A DNA stretch of 64,000 nt from Sphingobium sp. WTD-1 (GTDB taxonomy: Bacteria; Pseudomonadota; Alphaproteobacteria; Sphingomonadales; Sphingomonadaceae), in contig NZ_CP119127.1 in NCBI RefSeq assembly GCF_030128825.1, positions 2,170,001-2,234,000 of the forward strand. The letters are read 5' to 3'. The position numbers and the translations under genes were made by a program. This document shows positions 15,874 through 25,223 of this stretch, in pieces. The notes beneath the pieces are model-generated. The model was given only the letters and a program-made list of their open reading frames with translations, did not search any database and was not told the origin of the DNA. How positions within the stretch are numbered: the first letter of the stretch is position 1; each line of letters opens with the position of its first letter.

Positions 15874-17727
15874 CTATTGGTTCATCACCAGCCGGGCGCC
15901 GGCGACGCTCAGATGGTGGGAATCGAAATAGAGCGGCTTGCCGTCATGGATGATGGCGCAGCGGCGGGCATCGCATAGTCGCGCGATCGGATCGATCAGC
16001 ATCACGCCCCGTGCCTGCCAGAGCGCGAAGAGGGCGCGCAGATTGCGGGTGCGGGCCTCGATCGTGGCGCGGTCTACGCCCTGCGCCTGCCCAAGATTGC
16101 CGGCGCGGGCGAGATGGGCCAGATGGCGCGGCACGTCGAAGGGCTGGGGCGGAACCGGGCCGATCAGGATGACCTGCCGTCCTTCGGCGCGGAGCGCGCG
16201 GATGGTGGCATCCAGTTTCGCGACGAAGGCGGGATCGTCAAATTCGCCATTGGCCCAGAAGGCGGCGAGATAGACGCGGCGAATGGCCGGATCGGCACGG
16301 ATCGCGGCAAAGGCGGCCTGGTTGGCACGAGCGCAGCGGGCATCCTTGGGCGCGTCATAGCCCAGCACCGGCGGGCAACTGGAGGTGGTGCGCTCGATCA
16401 GGGCGCGGCCTTCTGCCCTGGCCCTGATCGACAGGGCATAGGCCATTTCGACGCCATGGCTGTCGCCCCAGAGCAGGGCGTCGGGCCGGACCTTGGCGGC
16501 GAGAACGCAGGGCTGGACACCGCGGGCGAACGTGTCGTGGCAGGCCTTGCGCGCGGGGCTGATGTCGGTGCGGCCGGCGGCGAGTTGCAGCACCTGGGGT
16601 GCAAAGCGCTGCGGCCAGCCGCCCATCGCCAGCAGCGCCAGCGACAGGAGGCAGAGCAGCGCCATGGCGCCGCCGGTGAACTGGAAGATGCGCCGGGCGG
16701 GGATGCGGCGGGCATCGCGGAAGGGGCGCTCGACGAAGCGCCAGGAGAGGGTGGCGGCGACGAAGGAGGCGGCCACGACGGCGATTGCCGTCCAGCCGGT
16801 CAGGGCCGCATCGGTCGCATATTCGGTGAAGACGATCAGTGGCCAGTGCCACAGATAGAGCGAGTAGGAGATGAGGCCCACGCCGACGAACGGGGGAAGG
16901 CTGAGCAGGCGTCCGACGCTGGTGCCCGGCGCACTGTGCAGCAGCAGCGCCGCGCCCAGCACCGGGGGCAGGGCGGTGATGCCGGGGAAGACGGTCTCGC
17001 GCGTGTAGAAGATGACAGCGAAGGCGACAGACAGAAGGCCGCTCCACGCAAGCGCCTCCCGCAGCCAGCGCGGGCGTGGGGCGGGTATGGCGCCGAGCGC
17101 CAGCAACGCGCCGGCGAACAATTCCCAGGCGCGGGTGGGCAGCAGGTAGAAGGTGAAGCCGCTGGTGTCGCGCTGGAGCGTAATCGCCAGTGCCAGCGAA
17201 AGCGCGGCGATCGCGCCGACGATCAGGCTGCGCCAGCGGGCGGCAAAGCGCGCGACCAGCATCAGCAGGATTGGAAAGCCGATGTAGAATTGCTCCTCCA
17301 CCGCCAGCGACCAGGTGTGGAGCAGGGGCTTTACGTCGGCGCCGCCGGCGAAATAGCCGGTATCGGTGAAGAACCAGAGGTTTGAGGCGAACAGCGTGGC
17401 GGCGAGCGCGGACTTCGGCACGCCCTCGATATCGCCAGGTAGATAGAGCCAGCAGGCCGCCGCCAGCACGGCCAGGATCATCAGGCTGAGCGCCGGCATG
17501 ATCCGGCGGAAGCGGCGTTCGTAGAAATGGACGAGCGAGAAGCGCTGTTCATCGACCTCGCGCGCGATGATGCCGGTGATGAGGAAGCCGGAGATCACGA
17601 AGAAGATGTCGACGCCGACATAGCCGCCGGAAAAGCCGGGCACATGGGCATGGAAGAACAGCACCGGCAGGATGGCGATGGCACGCAGCCCGTCAATGTC
17701 GCGGCGATAGCGACCCGCCCCGATCAT
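15874..17727 (-). CDS. Acyltransferase 3 / SGNH fusion protein
   Basis: About 617 residues with an N-terminal acyltransferase-3 membrane domain (about ten helices, starting with RRDIDGLRAIAILPVLFFHA, the conserved Arg/His region and VGVDIFFVISGFLI) and a C-terminal periplasmic SGNH domain from about residue 400. The SGNH part has LLWGDSHG (block I Ser) and FDSHHLSVAGARL (block V Asp/His). OafB-type fusions of this kind O-acetylate surface polysaccharide or peptidoglycan-linked glycans. Start at 17727 has AGGA at suitable spacing; the upstream in-frame ATG at 17757 is an alternative. It lies 2 bp from the convergent amidohydrolase gene. Confidence 0.92.
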   Translation of the reverse strand: MIGAGRYRRDIDGLRAIAILPVLFFHAHVPGFSGGYVGVDIFFVISGFLITGIIAREVDEQRFSLVHFYERRFRRIMPALSLMILAVLAAACWLYLPGDIEGVPKSALAATLFASNLWFFTDTGYFAGGADVKPLLHTWSLAVEEQFYIGFPILLMLVARFAARWRSLIVGAIAALSLALAITLQRDTSGFTFYLLPTRAWELFAGALLALGAIPAPRPRWLREALAWSGLLSVAFAVIFYTRETVFPGITALPPVLGAALLLHSAPGTSVGRLLSLPPFVGVGLISYSLYLWHWPLIVFTEYATDAALTGWTAIAVVAASFVAATLSWRFVERPFRDARRIPARRIFQFTGGAMALLCLLSLALLAMGGWPQRFAPQVLQLAAGRTDISPARKACHDTFARGVQPCVLAAKVRPDALLWGDSHGVEMAYALSIRARAEGRALIERTTSSCPPVLGYDAPKDARCARANQAAFAAIRADPAIRRVYLAAFWANGEFDDPAFVAKLDATIRALRAEGRQVILIGPVPPQPFDVPRHLAHLARAGNLGQAQGVDRATIEARTRNLRALFALWQARGVMLIDPIARLCDARRCAIIHDGKPLYFDSHHLSVAGARLVMNQ

Positions 17728-17809
17728 GCTGCTTTCCTGTGGTGCCGACCCATGCATGGCGCTGTCCTAGCGCGAAAGCCCTGCGATTTGCTTTACCATT
17801 TTGCCGTCG

Positions 17810-17850
17810 TTGACAGCGGCATTGCGGGTGATATGATCCAATGTATATCA
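17810..17850 (+). promoter_or_regulatory. Strong sigma-70-type promoter with overlapping dyad
   Basis: TTGACA at 17810-17815 and TATGAT at 17832-17837, separated by 16 bp, lie ahead of the P450 gene. TGATAT (17829-17834) and ATATCA (17845-17850) form an inverted repeat over the -10 region, a plausible operator for an unlinked repressor. Confidence 0.6.
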
Positions 17851-17866
17851 TAAATGGGTGAGGATC

Positions 17867-19195
17867 ATGCGCGACTACGCCACGGCGGACTTTTACAAGG
17901 ATGTGGATCTGGTCGATGATCCCCATGCCTATTTCGACTTTCTGCGCGCCCAGGGGCCGGTGACGCGGCTGCCCCATCGCAATGTGGTGGCGGTGACGGG
18001 CTATGAGGAAACCATCCAGGTGATGCTCGATACCGAGCATTTTTCCAGCATAAACGCCGTGACTGGTCCGCTGACGGACTTGCCCTTCACGCCGCAGGGC
18101 GACGATATCGCGGCGGAACTGGAGGCGGCGCGGCCCAAGATCGCCTTTGCCGACCAGATCGTGACGGAAAGCGGCACCCGCCATGCCAAGCTGCGATCGG
18201 TGATCGGCAGCCTGTTCACCCCCAGCCGGTTGAAGGCGCTGGAGCCATCCCTCTATGCGACCGCCGACAGCCTGATCGACGAGTTTGCCGCCGATGGTAA
18301 GGTCGACCTGGTGCGCCAATATGGCGGCCCCTATGCGACGCTGGTGATCGCCGACCTGCTGGGCATCCCGGCCAAGGGGCGCGCGGCCTTCCGCGTGCTG
18401 CTGGAGGGGGCGGTGCCGGCCCAGATCGACGGGTCGCCCGAGGATCTGAAGCACAATCCGCTGGTCGGCCTTGGCAAGCATATGTTCCGCTACATCGCCT
18501 GGCGCCGCTTCCTGAACCATCCGGCGGTGTTGCCGGTGCGTCGGCTGCTGGGCGCGGACACGGAAAGGAAGGACATATTGACGACGCTGGCGCTGGCGAA
18601 GTTCCCGGATGGGACGAGCCCGACCCTGGTCGACCTGACGGCGATGGCGGCCTTCCTGTTCGGGGCGGGGCAGGACACGACCAACCGGCTGCTGGCCAAC
18701 GCCTTCCGCATCATCGCCATCCGGCCGGATATCCAGGCGCAGTTGCGCGCCGACCCCAAGCGCATCCCCAATTTCCTGGAGGAGGTGCTGCGCTATGACG
18801 GGTCGGTGAAGAGCGGCGGGCGTATCTGCACGCGGACGACGGAGCTGGGCGGGGTCGAGATCAAGGCGGGGACGACGATCCTGATGTCGCACATGGCCGC
18901 CAATCGCGATCCGCGCCGTTTCGACAATCCGGCGCAGTTCGACATGGATCGGCCGCGCGCCAAGGAGCATCTGGCCTTTGGCCGGGGTGCCCATACCTGC
19001 ATCGGCGCGCCGCTGGCCCGGCGCGAGGTGGCGGTCAGCATCGAACGGCTATTGGCGCGGATGGGCAATATCCGCCTGTCCCCGGCCCATCATGGGGCGG
19101 GTGAGGCGCTGCGCTTCGATTATGAGCCCACCTATATATTGCGGGCGCTGCGGCACCTGCATCTGGAATTCGACCCGATCGCGGATCCCGGCTGA
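17867..19195 (+). CDS. Cytochrome P450
   Basis: A 442-residue soluble bacterial P450. I-helix oxygen-activation motif GAGQDTT at residues 266-272, ExxR (E306-R309) and heme-binding FGRGAHTCIG with axial Cys378. These enzymes hydroxylate small hydrophobic substrates using electrons from a ferredoxin and ferredoxin reductase; neither is encoded nearby, so redox partners must be elsewhere. GTGAGGATC gives a ribosome binding site for ATG 17867; the in-frame ATG at 17858 is less well placed. The substrate cannot be told from sequence. Confidence 0.93.
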   Translation: MRDYATADFYKDVDLVDDPHAYFDFLRAQGPVTRLPHRNVVAVTGYEETIQVMLDTEHFSSINAVTGPLTDLPFTPQGDDIAAELEAARPKIAFADQIVTESGTRHAKLRSVIGSLFTPSRLKALEPSLYATADSLIDEFAADGKVDLVRQYGGPYATLVIADLLGIPAKGRAAFRVLLEGAVPAQIDGSPEDLKHNPLVGLGKHMFRYIAWRRFLNHPAVLPVRRLLGADTERKDILTTLALAKFPDGTSPTLVDLTAMAAFLFGAGQDTTNRLLANAFRIIAIRPDIQAQLRADPKRIPNFLEEVLRYDGSVKSGGRICTRTTELGGVEIKAGTTILMSHMAANRDPRRFDNPAQFDMDRPRAKEHLAFGRGAHTCIGAPLARREVAVSIERLLARMGNIRLSPAHHGAGEALRFDYEPTYILRALRHLHLEFDPIADPG

Positions 19196-19218
19196 ACAGG
19201 GGGCAGAAGCCGGCTGGG

Positions 19219-19258
19219 CCGGCCCCTCCTTGCGATTCGGAGGGGCCGGTTCCTTTTT
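19219..19258 (+). terminator. Intrinsic terminator after the P450 gene
   Basis: An 11-bp GC-rich stem (19219-19229 with 19239-19249), 9-nt loop and a T-run at 19254-19258 just downstream of the P450 gene. Confidence 0.8.
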
Positions 19259-19260
19259 CG

Positions 19261-20631
19261 TCAGGCCGCGGCGCGGCGTTCCTTCAGTTCCTCGTTCAGC
19301 ATTTCTGCCAGCAGGAAAGCCAGTTCCAGGCTCTGCGCCGCGTTGAGGCGAGGATCGCAATGGGTGTGATAGCGATCGGCCAGACCTTCGTCGGTGATCG
19401 CGATCGCACCGCCGGTGCATTCGGTGACATTCTGGCCGGTCATTTCGGCATGGATGCCGCCACCGAACGTCCCTTCGGCGCGATGCACGGCAAAGAAGCC
19501 GCGCACTTCGGCCAGGATGCGGTCGAACGGCCGCGTCTTGTAGCCATTGGCCGCCTTGATGACATTGCCGTGCATCGGGTCGCAGGACCAGACCACCGAA
19601 TGCCCCTCGCGCTTCACCGCGCGCACCAGCTTGGGCAGGCCGGCCTCGATCTTGTCATGGCCATAGCGGGTGATGAGCGTGATGCGACCGGCTTCCCGCT
19701 TCGGGTTCAACAGGTCGAGCAGGCGCAGCAGTTCGTCGGGCTCCAGCGTGGGGCCGCACTTCATGCCGATGGGATTGCCGATGCCGCGCAGATATTCGAC
19801 ATGCGACGACCCTTCGAAGCGGGTGCGGTCGCCGATCCACAACATGTGCGCCGAGGTGTCATACCAGTCGCCGGTCAGGCTGTCCTGACGGGTCAGCGCC
19901 TGTTCGAACGGCAGCAGCAGCGCTTCATGGCTGGTGTAGAAGCTGGTGCCGCCAAGCTGGGGCACGCTGTCCGCGTCCAGGCCACAGGCGCGCATGAAGT
20001 CGAGCGCCTGGCCGATCTGGTCGGCCATCGCCTCGAACTTCGCGGCCCAAGGGCTGCGGCCCATGAAATCGAGCATCCAGCCATGCACCCGGTCGAGGCT
20101 GGCATAGCCGCCGGTCGAGAAGGCACGCACCAGGTTCAGCGTCGCCGCCGACTGGTTATAGGCGCGGATCATCCGCTGCGGATCGGGCTCGCGCGCTTCG
20201 GGCGTGAAGGCGATGTCGTTGACATTGTCGCCGCGATAGCTGGGCAGTTCCACGCCACCGATCGTCTCGGTATCGGCCGAGCGGGGCTTTGCGAACTGGC
20301 CCGCCATGCGGCCGACCTTCACCACCGGCAGCTTCGAGGCAAAGGTCAGGACGACCGCCATCTGCAGCAGCACGCGGAACGTGTCGCGGATATTGTTCGG
20401 ATGGAACTCGGCAAAGCTTTCGGCGCAGTCGCCGCCCTGCAGCAGGAAGGCTTCGCCGTTCGCGACGCGGCCAAGATCGGCCTTCAGATTCCGTGCCTCG
20501 CCCGCAAAGACGAGGGGCGGAAACTGGCCAAGCTGGGCCTCTACCGAGGCAAGCGCCTCCTGGTCCCGATAAAAGGGCATCTGGATGCCCTTATGCTCCC
20601 GCCAGCTTTCCGGCGTCCACTTCGCCGCCAC
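19261..20631 (-). CDS. Class II 3-deoxy-7-phosphoheptulonate (DAHP) synthase
   Basis: A 456-residue class II (plant/AroH-type) DAHP synthase, first enzyme of the shikimate pathway, condensing phosphoenolpyruvate and erythrose-4-phosphate. Recognised by [15 protein letters not shown] near the N-terminus, [12 protein letters not shown], the central [26 protein letters not shown], and [13 protein letters not shown] plus TECTGGA in the C-terminal half, which hold metal and phosphate ligands. Length is normal for the family. It is monocistronic, with the Rap1a-like gene 127 bp upstream on the same strand. Confidence 0.95.
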   Translation of the reverse strand: MAAKWTPESWREHKGIQMPFYRDQEALASVEAQLGQFPPLVFAGEARNLKADLGRVANGEAFLLQGGDCAESFAEFHPNNIRDTFRVLLQMAVVLTFASKLPVVKVGRMAGQFAKPRSADTETIGGVELPSYRGDNVNDIAFTPEAREPDPQRMIRAYNQSAATLNLVRAFSTGGYASLDRVHGWMLDFMGRSPWAAKFEAMADQIGQALDFMRACGLDADSVPQLGGTSFYTSHEALLLPFEQALTRQDSLTGDWYDTSAHMLWIGDRTRFEGSSHVEYLRGIGNPIGMKCGPTLEPDELLRLLDLLNPKREAGRITLITRYGHDKIEAGLPKLVRAVKREGHSVVWSCDPMHGNVIKAANGYKTRPFDRILAEVRGFFAVHRAEGTFGGGIHAEMTGQNVTECTGGAIAITDEGLADRYHTHCDPRLNAAQSLELAFLLAEMLNEELKERRAAA

Positions 20632-20758
20632 GTCGAGTCTCCTTCACGTCAAAAAAATAGGGGCCGCATCTACGCGCAACCGCCCGGCAGGGCAAGTTTA
20701 TAGCGGTTGTGGCGCCTCTTCGCGCAAGGATACTATCGATCAGACTGATCGAGCGGCT

Positions 20759-21124
20759 TTATTTCTGGCAAGGATAGCGATCGTTGAGGGCGATGCTGAC
20801 CAGCGCCGAGGCGGCAGCGCCGCGCTGGTCGGGGTAGCGCTCCAGATAGGCAACGACGGTGTTTTTCACATCCTCGGCCGCCATCCGCTTGGGCCAGCAG
20901 ACGGTGCGGGCGCGGCCCAGGAACATTTCCTTGCGGATGCCGTCGGTCGCCCCGGCGATGTATGCGGTGCAGGCGAGCTTATATTCCGGCGCCTTGTTGC
21001 GGCATTTGGCGAGCAGGCTGGTGCCGGTCTCGAACATGTAGATGCCGCCTTCGTCCGATGCGGGCGGTGGCGGGGGAACCTTGCTCGATGACGCGGCGGC
21101 GATCGCCAGCAGAAGCGCAAACAT
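20759..21124 (-). CDS. Rap1a/Tai-family small secreted protein
   Basis: A 121-residue protein with a short hydrophobic N-terminus (MFALLLAIAAASS) acting as a signal peptide, then ETGTSLLAKC, ACTAYIAGATDG, TVCWP and a C-terminal YLERYPDQRGAAASALVSIAL with a final Cys. The four conserved cysteines and the CTAYIAG pattern fit the Rap1a/Tai immunity family, small periplasmic proteins that in some bacteria neutralise type VI amidase effectors and in others have unknown roles. No T6SS genes occur nearby, so a resident immunity role is uncertain. Start at 21124 gives a proper signal peptide. Confidence 0.75.
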   Translation of the reverse strand: MFALLLAIAAASSSKVPPPPPASDEGGIYMFETGTSLLAKCRNKAPEYKLACTAYIAGATDGIRKEMFLGRARTVCWPKRMAAEDVKNTVVAYLERYPDQRGAAASALVSIALNDRYPCQK

Positions 21125-21277
21125 GGGGGCGGGGCACTCATATCGGATCGTTGAGGATGCGACGCAAAGTGCCGTCTTTGCGATAGCCTGTCCAACCGGA
21201 CTGGCCGACATGTAAAACGGACTGGCTCAGTATAGGCCGCGGCTTGACGATGACGGGCGGGCGGGCACTATGGCGCC

Positions 21278-22291
21278 ATGCGCATCGCGATCTTCGGCAC
21301 CAAGGGTTATGACCGGCATTTCCTGTCGGCCGCCAATCAGGGACATGAACTGCATTTCCTGGAACCTAGGCTGGACGCGGACACCGCGAGCCTGGGCGAA
21401 GGGTTCGAGGCGGTTTGCGTGTTCGTCAACGACCGGCTGGACGCGGCCGTGCTGGCCAAGCTGGCGGCGGGCGGCACGCGGCTGATCGCGCTGCGCTGTG
21501 CCGGCTATAATAATGTCGATCTGGTCGCGGCGGCGGACCTGGGGCTGACGGTGGTGCGGGTGCCGGCCTATTCGCCCCATGCGGTTGCCGAGTTCACTAT
21601 TGCTCTGTTGATGGCACTCGACCGGCGCATCCATCGCGCCTGGGCACGGGTGCGGGAAAATAATTTCGCGCTCGACGGGCTGATCGGCCGCAACCTCCAC
21701 GGCAGGGTAGCGGGCGTGATCGGCACCGGACGGATCGGCGCGCTGGTCGCCCGCACGCTGAAGCTGGGCTTTGGCTGCGAGGTGCTGGCGAGCGATGTGG
21801 TCCAGGATCCCGAACTGCTGGCGATGGGCGTGCGCTACGTGTCGCCACGCGAGTTGCTGGAACAGGTCGACATCGTCTCGCTCCATTGTCCGCTCACCCC
21901 CGATACCCGCCATATCATCAATGCCGACGCGATCGGCCGGGCGCGCGATGGACTGGTGATCGTCAACACCAGCCGCGGCGCGCTGATCGATACGCAGGCG
22001 CTGGTGGCGGGACTCAAGTCGCGCAAGATCGGCGGCGTCGCGCTCGACGTCTATGAGCAGGAGGCGGACCTGTTCTTCGAGGATCTGTCCAACGAGATCA
22101 TCGAGGATGATCTGTTCCAGCGGCTGCTGACCTTCCCCAATGTGCTGGTCACCGGGCATCAGGCCTTCCTGACCGAAGAGGCGCTGGCCAGCATTGCCGA
22201 GACGACGATGGCCAATATCAGCGATTTCGCCGCCGGTCGTCCGCTCGCCAACCGGGTCGATCCGCAAGCGGCTATTGCCCCACGAGGATGA
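21278..22291 (+). CDS. ldhA: D-lactate dehydrogenase, LdhA-like
   Basis: A 337-residue NAD-dependent D-2-hydroxyacid dehydrogenase close to E. coli LdhA in pattern: VFVNDRLD, LRCAGYNNVDL, VVRVPAYSPHAVAEFTI, dinucleotide-binding VIGTGRIGALVA, HCPLTPDTRHIIN, NTSRGALIDTQAL (catalytic Arg), DVYEQEADLFFED and the catalytic His in TGHQAFLT. It interconverts pyruvate and D-lactate in the cytoplasm. The last 20 bp overlap the 3' end of the convergent CHAT gene. The LdhA-type insertion EADLFFEDLSNEIIEDD separates it from generic 2-hydroxyacid dehydrogenases. Confidence 0.92.
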   Translation: MRIAIFGTKGYDRHFLSAANQGHELHFLEPRLDADTASLGEGFEAVCVFVNDRLDAAVLAKLAAGGTRLIALRCAGYNNVDLVAAADLGLTVVRVPAYSPHAVAEFTIALLMALDRRIHRAWARVRENNFALDGLIGRNLHGRVAGVIGTGRIGALVARTLKLGFGCEVLASDVVQDPELLAMGVRYVSPRELLEQVDIVSLHCPLTPDTRHIINADAIGRARDGLVIVNTSRGALIDTQALVAGLKSRKIGGVALDVYEQEADLFFEDLSNEIIEDDLFQRLLTFPNVLVTGHQAFLTEEALASIAETTMANISDFAAGRPLANRVDPQAAIAPRG

Positions 22292-25160
22292 AGGGCGCCC
22301 AGACATAGGGCTGCACCGCGTCCGGCTTGCCGGACCGGATCAGCTTCAGCATCGCCCGTTGCAACGCCACCCCGCGATAGGCGCCACGCCGGTTGGCCTT
22401 GACCGTCTCGACCGTGATGAAGGTGCCGGCATCGTCGCGCACAGGCCAGTGCGACACCAGCAGGGCGCCGGCGCCGGCATAACGAAACGCCTGGGCCAGG
22501 CCGGAATAGGTCGGCGCCTGGGCGCCGCCGCCGGCGGCGGTGTTGCAGGCGGACAGGATCACCCAGTCGGCGCCGATCCGCATCTGCGCCACTTCCGATG
22601 CCGTCAGTATCCCGTCATTGCCGGAATCCGTATCGGGGGGCGACAGCAGCAGGGCCGGTTCGTCCAGTCCCTCCATCTGGCCGCCGACCAGCCCATGGGC
22701 GGCGAACAGCATGACCGAATAGGGGCGCAGGTCGCTGGTGCGCAGGATCGCCTCGCTGGCGTTCGCGCCGATGAGCAGCCGGGCATGATCAGGGCCGAAA
22801 TAGCGCGCGACCGATCGCAATTCCTCGGCCGATCCGGGCAGGGGCGGCAATTGCGCCAGCGTGGCTGCGCCGCCGCCGCGTTGCTTGAGGGCGATGGCCT
22901 GCGTCTCCTGCGAAAAGGGCAAGGGCGCGCCGATGCCCAGCATCCGGTCATCCTGTGCCGCCAGCTTTTGCGGCACGACCGGGCGGAAGCCGCTGTCGAT
23001 CCGCAGCGCATAGCGCCGGATCAGCCAGGGTGTGTTCCGGTCGATATGCTGCACCGGCTTTTGCGGCAGCATGGCAAAGGGCAGGGCGGCGAACGCGCCG
23101 GTCGGCACGACCCGCAGGCGCTGCGCCTTGCCCAGCGCGGCCTGGACATCGGGCGTGAAGATCTGGGTGTAGAGGATATGAGCGCCCTCCTGGTCGAAGC
23201 CGGTAGCGCTCAGCGATGTGCGCAATCGCGCGATCCGGCCGACCAGATCGGCGCGCGTCTCCTGCGCCCGGATGATGGCGGTCCGTTCGCGGCTGACGGC
23301 CAGGATATAGACGCCGTCAAAGGCCGGCGTCACCGCCAGCAGCGCCTCGTCCGCCGCCAGATTGGCTTGCAGCGATGTCAGGTCGGGCAGGGCGCCGCCG
23401 CGCGCCTCCAGCCATCGGGGGAAATCATGGGCGATGGCGGTGCGGTCGGCATTGACCTCTTTTGCCAATGTCGCGCGACTGGCGCGTGCGGCGGCGACGC
23501 CTTCGTCACGGGCGAGCGCCTGCAGCAACAGGCTGTCGGCGGACTGTAGCGCGCGGGTCCGGTCCTGCAGCGCGCGGACCCGGCTGCCCAGCGCCGGGTC
23601 GTCCACCATCCGCTGCGCGACCAGATGATTGGCCTGGACGATGCCCGACCCGGCAAGCAGGGCCATCGCGTCCATCGCCAGACCCGCGTCGCGCGCCTGC
23701 GTCGCGATCGCCAGCACGCTGTCCAGCGCGGCGCGCTGGTCCTCGGTCAGGGCGCCGTCCTCCTGCAGGCTGAGGCTGGTGCGCAGCAGCGCGATCAGTC
23801 GGCAGGCCGCATCGACGCTATCGCCGCCATTGGCCCAGGCGGACAGCATGCCGGCATTGGCGATGGCGAAGCCGGGCAGATTGTCGAGTTGGCGGGTCTC
23901 CCGGTCGAAATCGGCAGCGGCAGCGCGCGCCTCGTCCATCCGGCCGGCCTGGACCAGCGCCGGGATCAGAAAGGGATAGACGCGCTGCCCCATGTCGCGA
24001 TCCTCGGCGCTGCCGGTGCGGCCACGCGCCAGCGCGGTCTGTAGCCGGCTGATCGCCGCGTCCCTGTGGCCCTGGGCGAAGGCGGCGACGCCGGCAAAGG
24101 CCAGCGCGCGTGCGGACTGCGGGCTGGTGTCACCTTCGATGTCACGAAAGCCGCGCTCGGCCTCCAGGAACAGCGGTTCGGCCTCGTCATAGCGTTCCAG
24201 CGGCAGCAGCAGATTGCCGAGATTCTGCAGCGCGAAGTCAAAGGCGAGACTCTTCGTGCCGCTGGTCTCGCGCTTGATCGCGATCGATCGTTCCAGATAG
24301 GCGAGGCTTTCGTTGCGCCGCCCGGTGCGCGAGAGCAGCAGGCCCAGCGCTTCGAGCGCGCGGGCATAATTGGGGTGCTTGCGATCGACATGGTCGGTTG
24401 CGGTATCCACCGCCAGTCGGGCATAGATTTCCGCCTCGGCATCGCGATCCGCGCGCGAGAGCATCTGCGCATACATATAATAGGCACCGACCGCGTCCGC
24501 GCTGTTCTGGCCGCTGGCGGCGACCCGCGCCTCCATGCTGCGGCGCTGCGCCTCGACCGCCTCGCTGTTGCGGCCGAGGCGGGACAGCGCCTGGGCATGG
24601 GCAAAGGCGATGTTGGACTTCAGCATCATCGCCGATTCATCCAGCGCCTTGGGATCGGTGCGGGCGAAATAGCCGTCAATATAGCGGCTCGCTTCAGCCA
24701 GCGTCTCGACCCCGGCGCCGATCTGGTTCAGCGTGACCTGGACATAGCCTTTTATCGACAGGCCCTGCATCCAGTAGATCGGATAGGCGTCGCGGAAGGG
24801 CGACAGCAGGGCAAGGCCGCGGTCCGCATGAGCGAGCGCGTCGGGGTTGCGGCCATCGATCTGGTCCATCGACGACAGGTTGATGAGCGCCACGCCGGCC
24901 AGCGGATGGGCCTGACCCTGCACCTTGCTGTGGGATGCCGCGGTTTCGAGCGCTGTCCAGGCGTCGCGCGTCTTCTGCGACATGGACAGGGCATAATCGT
25001 CGCTCTCGAACAGCGCGTCGGCCTTGTCCTCCAGCGCGTAGAGCCGGGCAAAGCGCGGATCATCAGTGCGGAAGGCGGGCTGCGGGGCGGCGGCAGCGGG
25101 CAGCAGCGCGGGGCCGGCCAAGGCCAGCAGCAACGCGCCCGCGCGCGCGGAAAACAGCAT
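22272..25160 (-). CDS. Exported TPR-CHAT caspase-like protease
   Basis: About 962 residues. A signal peptide (MLFSARAGALLLALAGPAL then ALPAAAAP-like cleavage region) is followed by a long array of tetratricopeptide-like helical repeats (about 60-480) and a C-terminal CHAT domain (about 620-962). The CHAT catalytic dyad is visible as FAAHG (His at about 822) and ILSACNTAAGGG (Cys at about 872), with SHWPVRDD after it. CHAT proteins are caspase/separase-like cysteine peptidases; TPR arrays usually bind protein partners. ATG 25160 was preferred to GTG 25172. The role of an exported CHAT enzyme is unknown. It overlaps ldhA by 20 bp at its 3' end. Confidence 0.88.
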   Translation of the reverse strand: MLFSARAGALLLALAGPALLPAAAAPQPAFRTDDPRFARLYALEDKADALFESDDYALSMSQKTRDAWTALETAASHSKVQGQAHPLAGVALINLSSMDQIDGRNPDALAHADRGLALLSPFRDAYPIYWMQGLSIKGYVQVTLNQIGAGVETLAEASRYIDGYFARTDPKALDESAMMLKSNIAFAHAQALSRLGRNSEAVEAQRRSMEARVAASGQNSADAVGAYYMYAQMLSRADRDAEAEIYARLAVDTATDHVDRKHPNYARALEALGLLLSRTGRRNESLAYLERSIAIKRETSGTKSLAFDFALQNLGNLLLPLERYDEAEPLFLEAERGFRDIEGDTSPQSARALAFAGVAAFAQGHRDAAISRLQTALARGRTGSAEDRDMGQRVYPFLIPALVQAGRMDEARAAAADFDRETRQLDNLPGFAIANAGMLSAWANGGDSVDAACRLIALLRTSLSLQEDGALTEDQRAALDSVLAIATQARDAGLAMDAMALLAGSGIVQANHLVAQRMVDDPALGSRVRALQDRTRALQSADSLLLQALARDEGVAAARASRATLAKEVNADRTAIAHDFPRWLEARGGALPDLTSLQANLAADEALLAVTPAFDGVYILAVSRERTAIIRAQETRADLVGRIARLRTSLSATGFDQEGAHILYTQIFTPDVQAALGKAQRLRVVPTGAFAALPFAMLPQKPVQHIDRNTPWLIRRYALRIDSGFRPVVPQKLAAQDDRMLGIGAPLPFSQETQAIALKQRGGGAATLAQLPPLPGSAEELRSVARYFGPDHARLLIGANASEAILRTSDLRPYSVMLFAAHGLVGGQMEGLDEPALLLSPPDTDSGNDGILTASEVAQMRIGADWVILSACNTAAGGGAQAPTYSGLAQAFRYAGAGALLVSHWPVRDDAGTFITVETVKANRRGAYRGVALQRAMLKLIRSGKPDAVQPYVWAPFILVGQ

Positions 25161-25223
25161 GATGCGCCCCACTTTTCTCGACCCGATACCGTCTTGGGTC
25201 GAACCCAGGACGGCGTCAAGCCA

